NCBI GenBank assembly: GCA_955652025.1
Contig: CATPAO010000077.1
Location: 1 to 6,008, forward strand
Direction of reading: 5' to 3'
DNA from: Casimicrobiaceae bacterium
GTDB lineage: Bacteria; Pseudomonadota; Gammaproteobacteria; Burkholderiales; Casimicrobiaceae
Length of the DNA stretch: 6,008 bases
Shown: piece after piece, positions 1 through 6,008 of the stretch
Layout of the letters: each line of letters begins with the position of its first letter
How positions within the stretch are numbered: the first letter of the stretch is position 1
Program-made: the position numbers and the translations under genes
The notes under the pieces: generated by a model
Seen by the model: only the letters and a program-made list of their open reading frames with translations
Databases searched by the model: none
Told to the model about the DNA's origin: nothing

Positions 1-62
1 AACGCATCGACCACGGCGCGGAGCGTCACGGAGGATTCAACGGGCGCAGCGATGGCGGTCTC
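1..62. other. Region after the transglycosylase stop, no supported gene
   Basis: No terminator hairpin with a T-run is visible after the TAG at 63-65. On the minus strand the transglycosylase frame stays open past its stop to the window edge. An ATG at 5-7 and GTG codons at 27-29 and 12-14 could begin another co-directional gene, but none has a convincing ribosome site and too little sequence is present to judge. Confidence 0.4.
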
Positions 63-878
63 CTACATCGGGGGCGAGCGCGAGCTCGCGAAAATCGGCG
101 ACGGCGCGACGACGCGGCCGTCGAAAGGATGCGACTCGCTGTTGAACAGGCGCATCACACGCTTCACGTAGTCCCGCGTTTCGGGATACGGCGGAATCCC
201 GCCATACTTGTCGACCGCCGCCTCGCCGGCATTGTACGCGGCGGCGACTAACGTGACCTTGCCCCGATAGTACGCGAGCAGCCAGCGCAGGTAGGTGAGC
301 CCGCCGCGGACGTTGTCGTCGACATTGTAGGGATTGCGCACATTGAAGCGCTGCGCGGTTGCGGGGACGAGCTGCATCAGACCGCGGGCATCCCGAATCG
401 AGCGCGCCTTTGGCTCGAAGTTGGATTCGACCGCGATCACCGCCAGCGCGAACCGCGGCTCGACGCCATAGCGTGGCGCGACGCGATTCACGAGGGCCGC
501 AATTCTCTGCTGCGGCGGGGGCAGAATCGCAAAAGGATCCGGTTCTTCCAACACCGGCCACCGCAACAATTCGGGCAGGCGCATGCAATCGGGGAGCTCG
601 CCTCGCGCGCCGATGTGCGCCACCATCGTTCGCGCTTGCGCGTGGCCCGATTGCGCGGCCAGCGCGAACAGCGCACCGGCGGCCGCGTCGTCCTTCGGCA
701 CGCCCTCGCCGTGCTCGAAGGCAACGGCGTCGGCCACGAGCAGCTTCGTCGCGTCGACCGTCTCGGGCCGCGCCGGTTCCTGCGCCGCGGCGCTCACCGC
801 TACGAGCAGGGCGAGCGCGACAGGCAGCCGAAAGGCCCATCCCGGTGATCGCGAGCAACACGGCACGGCACGCTTCAT
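63..878 (-). CDS. Exported lytic transglycosylase (SLT domain) with one Sel1-like repeat
   Basis: This 271-residue protein should cleave the MurNAc-GlcNAc bond of peptidoglycan in the periplasm, leaving 1,6-anhydromuramic ends. It starts with a signal peptide: basic residues, a hydrophobic core LPVALALLVAVSA (18-30), and likely cleavage near residue 32 (AAA before QE). Residues about 49-82 read as one Sel1-like repeat (HGEGVPKDDAAAGALFALAA, then QSGHAQA). The SLT domain spans about 123-245, with VIAVESNF (catalytic Glu151), ARGLMQLVPATAQRF (164-178), AAYNAGEAAVDKYGG (213-227) and YPETRDYVKRV (231-241), the standard order for family 1 enzymes. The ATG at 876-878 was chosen because it begins the signal peptide 13 bases after the tviC stop. 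Its ribosome site is weak (GGGG about nine bases upstream). The stop is TAG at 63-65. Being last in the visible run, it may open the wall locally for polysaccharide export, but housekeeping turnover is possible. No specific gene name is justified. Confidence 0.93.
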   Translation of the reverse strand: MKRAVPCCSRSPGWAFRLPVALALLVAVSAAAQEPARPETVDATKLLVADAVAFEHGEGVPKDDAAAGALFALAAQSGHAQARTMVAHIGARGELPDCMRLPELLRWPVLEEPDPFAILPPPQQRIAALVNRVAPRYGVEPRFALAVIAVESNFEPKARSIRDARGLMQLVPATAQRFNVRNPYNVDDNVRGGLTYLRWLLAYYRGKVTLVAAAYNAGEAAVDKYGGIPPYPETRDYVKRVMRLFNSESHPFDGRVVAPSPIFASSRSPPM

Positions 879-891
879 TGTGAGCGCCCCG

Positions 892-1982
892 CTATCGAGC
901 AAACTTACGGAGCGGGGCACTCGCCGGACTCGATGCAGCGAGCCGGGCGTCGTACCACGGAAGCGATTCGGCGAGTCCGGTGCGCGCGTCGTGCGTCGGT
1001 GCGTAGCCGAGCAGTCGGCGCGCTTTCGCAATGTCGGCCTGCGAATGGCGGACGTCGCCGGCGCGGAAATCCTGATAAATCGGCCGCGGCACGACGACAC
1101 CGGGATGGCGGCCGACCGTGAGCTCGCGCAGGATGTCGTACAACGCGGCAAGCGACATCCTTCCGCCGGCGGCGACGTTGTAGACCTGCCGCTCCGCCGC
1201 GGGATCCGCGACGACGGCGGCGAGCACGTTCGCCTGCACGACGTTCGCGATATAGCAGAAATCGCGCGTGGTCTCGCCGTCGCCGAAGATCGTGATGGGC
1301 GCGCCTAGCAGCATCGCCGCCGCCCAGCGCGGAATCACCGCCGCGTAGGCACCGTCCGGATCCTGGCGCGGACCGAAGACGTTGAAATAACGGAGACCGA
1401 TCGTCGACGTGCCATACGCGCGGCCAAACACGTCGGCGTAGAGCTCGTCGAGATACTTGGTCACCGCGTAGGGGGACAGCGGGCGGCCGATCTCGTCCTC
1501 GACCTTGGGCAATCCCGGATGATCTCCGTAGGTCGAGCTCGACGCGGCGTAGACGAACCGCTTGATGCCGGCATCGCGCGCGCCGACCAGCATGTTGAGA
1601 AAGCCGGTCGCGTTGGCGGCGTGCGTGCGCAATGGATCCTCGATCGATCGTGGGACCGATCCCAGTGCAGCCTCATGCAGCACGATGTCGATGTTCGAGC
1701 AGGCGGCGCGGCACGCGTCGGCATCGACGATGTCGGCCTCGATGAACCGGTGGCGCTGCCACAGGTCCGCGCCCACCTCCGCCCGAACTTCGTCGAGATT
1801 GCGCCGGTAACCGGTCGCGAAATTATCGAGGCCGGTCACATGCTGGTCGAGCTTGAGCAGCGCTTCGGTGAGATGCGATCCGATAAAGCCGGCGCTGCCC
1901 GTGACGAGCCACCGCAGCGGTCGCGCACGGAGCGCGTTACACGCAGCCGCGAACGCGGCGGACGCGGTGACCGTCGACGTCA

Positions 1983-1983
<1 letters not shown>
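892..1983 (-). CDS. tviC: UDP-sugar C4-epimerase, TviC/WbpP type
   Basis: This 363-residue extended short-chain dehydrogenase/reductase very probably epimerises C4 of UDP-GlcNAcA to UDP-GalNAcA, acting after the TviB product of the preceding gene. The related WbpP interconverts UDP-GlcNAc and UDP-GalNAc. Visible motifs are the NAD-binding GSAGFIGS (29-36), LDNFATGY (52-59), [11 protein letters not shown] (103-113), the active-site stretch [11 protein letters not shown] (146-156), the catalytic YAVTK (Tyr172, Lys176), [17 protein letters not shown] (197-213) and [12 protein letters not shown] (241-252). Its length is slightly over that of TviC because of an Ala/Ser/Pro-rich tail after about residue 347. 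The ATG at 1981-1983 was chosen because a GGAGG lies five bases upstream, and the roughly 28 residues before the glycine motif suit this subfamily. Reading further upstream to a GTG at 2161-2163 would run through the end of tviB and add 60 arginine-rich residues unlike any SDR. The TGATG overlap suggests translational coupling with tviB. Confidence 0.95.
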
Positions 1984-3272
<1,289 letters not shown>

Positions 3273-3320
3273 CGTGTTGTTCGGGGCAAGTGTGAATCGG
3301 CGTACCGCACGGCGCGCGGG
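3273..3320 (-). other. Short spacer between prsT and tviB, no recognisable signal
   Basis: These bases hold no ATG, GTG or TTG in the tviB frame, no purine-rich ribosome site just before the tviB ATG, no clear -35/-10 or -24/-12 promoter, and no stable hairpin followed by a T-run on the minus strand. The spacing is compatible with prsT and tviB sharing one transcript, but a weak internal promoter cannot be ruled out by eye. Confidence 0.5.
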
Positions 3321-6008
3321 TCAATTGCCGGCCAGCGCCTTTTCGGCGTCGGTACGAAGCGGCGCGCCGGCGTCGAGCTTGGTGAACGGTTCGAGCGCGC
3401 GGCGGGCGCCTTCCTTGTCGCCCGACTTGACGAGCGCACGACCGAGATGCATGCGGATTTCGTCGTCGCCGGGGGCGAGGTTGGATGCAAGACGCAGCAA
3501 CTGCGTGCCGCGGTCGACGTCGCCGCCGCGGACCAACGTCCAACCCAGCGTATCGACGACGTTGGGGCTGAACGGCGCAAGCCGGTACGCGCGTTCGGCG
3601 ACTTCGCGCGCCTTGGGGTCGCCAGTCTCGCCGAGGATCCAGGCGAGGTTGTTGAGTGCAAGCGGATTCTCCGGATTGATCTCGAGCACCGCGCGGTATT
3701 TCGCGGCCGCGGCAGGATAATTTTTCGCGAGCTGAAACTGCTGCGCCATGAGGTCCTGCAGCGTCGCATCATTCGGATTCGCGCGAATCCATTTGTCGGC
3801 GAAAGCCGCCGCCTCGGCCTGCTTGCCCGCTTTCTGCAACGCCGTGTAGACCGCGGTCGCCAGCACCGGAGTCGGCTGCTTCGCCAGTCCCTGATTTAAC
3901 ACCGTGGCCGCGTCGGACCATTTATTTTCGAGGGCCAGAATCTCGCCTTCGAGCGCGAACCCGAGCGCTTTGTCCGGATTGTCCCGCTGCATCTTGCGCG
4001 CCTCGGCGAGCGCGGCAGCCGACTGGCCCGCGAAAGTCTGTGCACGCGCAATAACGCCCCAAGCCTGCAGGAGTTCCGGCTGCACGGTCAACGCCTTGCG
4101 CGCCGACTCCGTCGCACCGGAATAGTCCTTCGCCTCCAGCTGCAACATCGCCAATCGGAGCTGAACGGCGGCATTCTGCGGCTGCAACTGCCCGAGCGTA
4201 CGGTAGGTCGCCAGGGATTGGTTGGTGTCACCGCTGGCTCGCTGCGCTGCCGCAAGCGTTTCCAGGACGCTCGGGTCGTTGGGAAAAGCCGTTTGAGCCG
4301 CTTGCGCGGCGGTAAGCGCTCCGCGCGCATCGCGCTGCCGCGTGTAATAACCGATCAGCGCGAGCCGTGGCCGAGGCGAACCCGGATTGGCAGCGATCGC
4401 CTTTTCGATCAGCGCTTTCGCTTCTTCCGGCTTGTCGCGCGTCATTGCGGTGAGATCCGCGAGCGCGAGCAGCAGCGACTCGTTGTTCGGATCCTTGGTC
4501 AGCATTTGTTCGAAGCGCTGCCGCGCGTCGTTGGCTTTCCCTTCCTGCATGTCGAGAACCGCGAGACTGTAAGCCGAGGCAAAATCCTTCGGCTGGGCAA
4601 CGAACGCCTTCTGATAGCTTTCGCGGGCGCTCTTGAAATCCCGCTTCGCCATGTAGACCGCGCCGCGCATGTTGCGCGTGATTGGATTGTCGGGCTGCTT
4701 CTTTTCCAGCGCATCGACCGCGGCAAGAGCGCGGTCGTATTCCTTCCGCTGGATGTACGCGAGAATCAACACCATATCTGCCTGATATTGCGACGAGTCG
4801 CTCTGCGCCAATGTCCTCAGGTCCTGCAGCGCGCGCTCCGTGTCGCCGGTCGCGAGCCGCACCTGCGCGAGCCTAACCTTGCCACCGATGTTGGTCTTGT
4901 CGACCGCATTCGCTTGTTCGTAGTATTGAATGCCTTTGGCGATGTTGCCGGAGGCGAGTGCGGACTCCGCGGCGGTCTTCAAGACATCGGCGTCGTCCGG
5001 CGACCTGCGGACCGCGGGCTCGATGGTCTCCAGCGCAAGCGCTGGCTGTCCCGACCGCATATAGGTGAGCGCAAGCGCTCTGCGCACGCCCACGTCGTCG
5101 GGGGCTTTCGCAATTATTTTACGAAACGACTCCTCGGCCGCCGCGTACGAATTGAGCTGGACGTCGGCCAGGCCCGATACATACAGGGCAGGCAAATTCT
5201 CGGGCTGCACCGCCAACACTTTCTGGATCAGCTCACGCGCGTGCGTGGCGTTGCCGCGCGCCAGGGAAACCAACGCGTCGGCGTACACCGTGCCGAGTTC
5301 GTTCGGCGCCAGTGCCTTAAGCTTCTCGAGCTGGCGTTCCGCGTCGTCCAGGCGCGTGGACGCGACCAGCAGAGAGATCAGAGGCACCCGTTCGCCGCGA
5401 GCGTCCGGATACTTGTCCACCATCTTTTCGAGCAGCGCAATAGCCTCGTTGCGCTTCCCTCGCGCGATCAGCAGCTGTGCCTTCGCGCCGAGCGCCTCCC
5501 TGTTGTCCGGCGATGTGGCGAGCGCCGCGTCGACGAGATCCATCGCCTCCTGCGGCTTGTTCGCCTGCGCCATGATCTGCGCCTTCACGACGAGCGCGCG
5601 AGCGTCGCCGGGCATTTCCGCCAATACAGCGTCGATCGCCGCCACGGCGGCCTTCGCGTTGCCAACCTGGCTCTGCGCAACCGCGATCGACGTGCCGGCG
5701 TCGGCGCGACCCTGCGTCGTCTCGAGCTTGACGGCACCCACTTCGTCGATGGCCGCGCGGGATTTTCCTTGCGCGACCAGCGCGCGTGCCAGCAGCGGGT
5801 AGGCCTGCTCGGGCGAATATTTGAGCTCGATTGCCTTGCGCGCCTCGGTCTCGGCACCGCTGGGATCGCCGCTTTGCAGCAATGCATTCGCGAGCAGGAA
5901 GCGCGCTTCGCCGTTCCCGGGCGCCCCTTCGATGGCATTCTTGAGCTGGACGATCGCGGCCTTGTAATCCGACTTCTGCAGATACGTCTTGGCCGATGCG
6001 ATGAACGA
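3321..6008 (-). CDS. prsT: PrsT-like PEP-CTERM/exosortase-system TPR-repeat protein (5' end beyond the window)
   Basis: The reading frame is open from the window edge to a TGA at 3321-3323, giving 895 visible residues, nearly all TPR-like helical repeats of about 34 residues. The first visible repeat carries SDYKAAIVQLKNAIEGAPGN (residues 13-32), followed by EARFLLANALLQSGDP. The C-terminal repeats carry NNLAW (786-790), AYRLAP and DTLGW (819-823). These phrases and the length match the PEP-CTERM-system TPR lipoproteins (PrsT, about 900-930 residues). The true start should therefore lie a few dozen codons beyond 6008 and include a lipoprotein signal peptide, which cannot be checked here. No cysteine appears in the visible part, consistent with a single upstream lipobox cysteine. 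A TTG at 5880-5882 is an internal leucine, not a start. In known loci prsT accompanies the kinase/regulator pair prsK-prsR and exosortase XrtA, so a role as a periplasm-facing scaffold in exopolysaccharide and protein export is inferred. Another TPR exopolysaccharide protein is the main alternative. Confidence 0.88.
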   Translation of the reverse strand, partial: SFIASAKTYLQKSDYKAAIVQLKNAIEGAPGNGEARFLLANALLQSGDPSGAETEARKAIELKYSPEQAYPLLARALVAQGKSRAAIDEVGAVKLETTQGRADAGTSIAVAQSQVGNAKAAVAAIDAVLAEMPGDARALVVKAQIMAQANKPQEAMDLVDAALATSPDNREALGAKAQLLIARGKRNEAIALLEKMVDKYPDARGERVPLISLLVASTRLDDAERQLEKLKALAPNELGTVYADALVSLARGNATHARELIQKVLAVQPENLPALYVSGLADVQLNSYAAAEESFRKIIAKAPDDVGVRRALALTYMRSGQPALALETIEPAVRRSPDDADVLKTAAESALASGNIAKGIQYYEQANAVDKTNIGGKVRLAQVRLATGDTERALQDLRTLAQSDSSQYQADMVLILAYIQRKEYDRALAAVDALEKKQPDNPITRNMRGAVYMAKRDFKSARESYQKAFVAQPKDFASAYSLAVLDMQEGKANDARQRFEQMLTKDPNNESLLLALADLTAMTRDKPEEAKALIEKAIAANPGSPRPRLALIGYYTRQRDARGALTAAQAAQTAFPNDPSVLETLAAAQRASGDTNQSLATYRTLGQLQPQNAAVQLRLAMLQLEAKDYSGATESARKALTVQPELLQAWGVIARAQTFAGQSAAALAEARKMQRDNPDKALGFALEGEILALENKWSDAATVLNQGLAKQPTPVLATAVYTALQKAGKQAEAAAFADKWIRANPNDATLQDLMAQQFQLAKNYPAAAAKYRAVLEINPENPLALNNLAWILGETGDPKAREVAERAYRLAPFSPNVVDTLGWTLVRGGDVDRGTQLLRLASNLAPGDDEIRMHLGRALVKSGDKEGARRALEPFTKLDAGAPLRTDAEKALAGN

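Noticed and set aside
879..1151. Upstream extension of the transglycosylase from a TTG at 1149-1151
   Set aside because: It would run through the 3' part of tviC and bury the signal peptide that begins at the ATG at 876-878.
583..1308. Plus-strand open frames opposite the transglycosylase and tviC genes (also 359-883)
   Set aside because: They have arginine/alanine-rich composition without domains and cover clear genes on the minus strand; they are antisense shadows.
3273..3320. Possible terminator or attenuator between prsT and tviB
   Set aside because: Only a three-base stem (CGG/CCG) could be paired by eye and no T-run follows on the minus strand.
5030..5045. Inverted repeat CCAGCGCAAGCGCTGG inside prsT
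   Set aside because: The 7-bp arms are separated by only two bases, too tight for a normal hairpin, and the sequence simply encodes Ala/Leu-rich TPR residues; there is no T-run or regulatory context.
5065..5802. Serine/alanine-rich plus-strand open frame opposite prsT
   Set aside because: Its composition mirrors the complement of alanine- and leucine-rich TPR codons, and there is no ribosome site or recognisable motif.

Overview
The window is a GC-rich stretch of bacterial chromosome with four genes packed head to tail on the minus strand, so transcription runs from position 6008 towards position 1. Codon use, GC content and the families present suggest a Gram-negative proteobacterium, most likely a betaproteobacterium. 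This is inference from gene content only; there is no rRNA or other marker in the window.

In transcription order, the window opens inside a long TPR-repeat protein (3321-6008, start codon beyond the window edge). It resembles PrsT, the TPR lipoprotein of exosortase/PEP-CTERM exopolysaccharide loci. After 49 bases comes a nucleotide-sugar dehydrogenase of the TviB/WbpO type (1983-3272). It overlaps by one base (TGATG) a nucleotide-sugar C4-epimerase of the TviC/WbpP type (892-1983). After 13 bases comes a small exported lytic transglycosylase (63-878) with one Sel1-like repeat ahead of its SLT domain. Bases 1-62 hold no gene that I can support. There is no gene-free stretch longer than 62 bases, and I see no RNA gene, mobile element, CRISPR array, convincing promoter or terminator.

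The genes fit one job: making and handling an acidic exopolysaccharide or capsule. TviB and TviC together would turn UDP-GlcNAc into UDP-GlcNAcA and then UDP-GalNAcA, the activated sugar of Vi antigen and related polymers. PrsT-type proteins occur in loci that pair exopolysaccharide synthesis with PEP-CTERM protein sorting. The lytic transglycosylase could open the peptidoglycan locally for an envelope-spanning export machine, though this link rests on position alone.

The least expected sequence feature is a perfect 9-bp inverted repeat (1972-1980 and 1996-2004) at the tviB/tviC junction. Its 15-base loop holds the Shine-Dalgarno sequence, the tviB stop and the tviC start. I found no clear candidate for a wholly new system inside the window; the more promising unknown is the larger exopolysaccharide/PEP-CTERM locus expected upstream of 6008.
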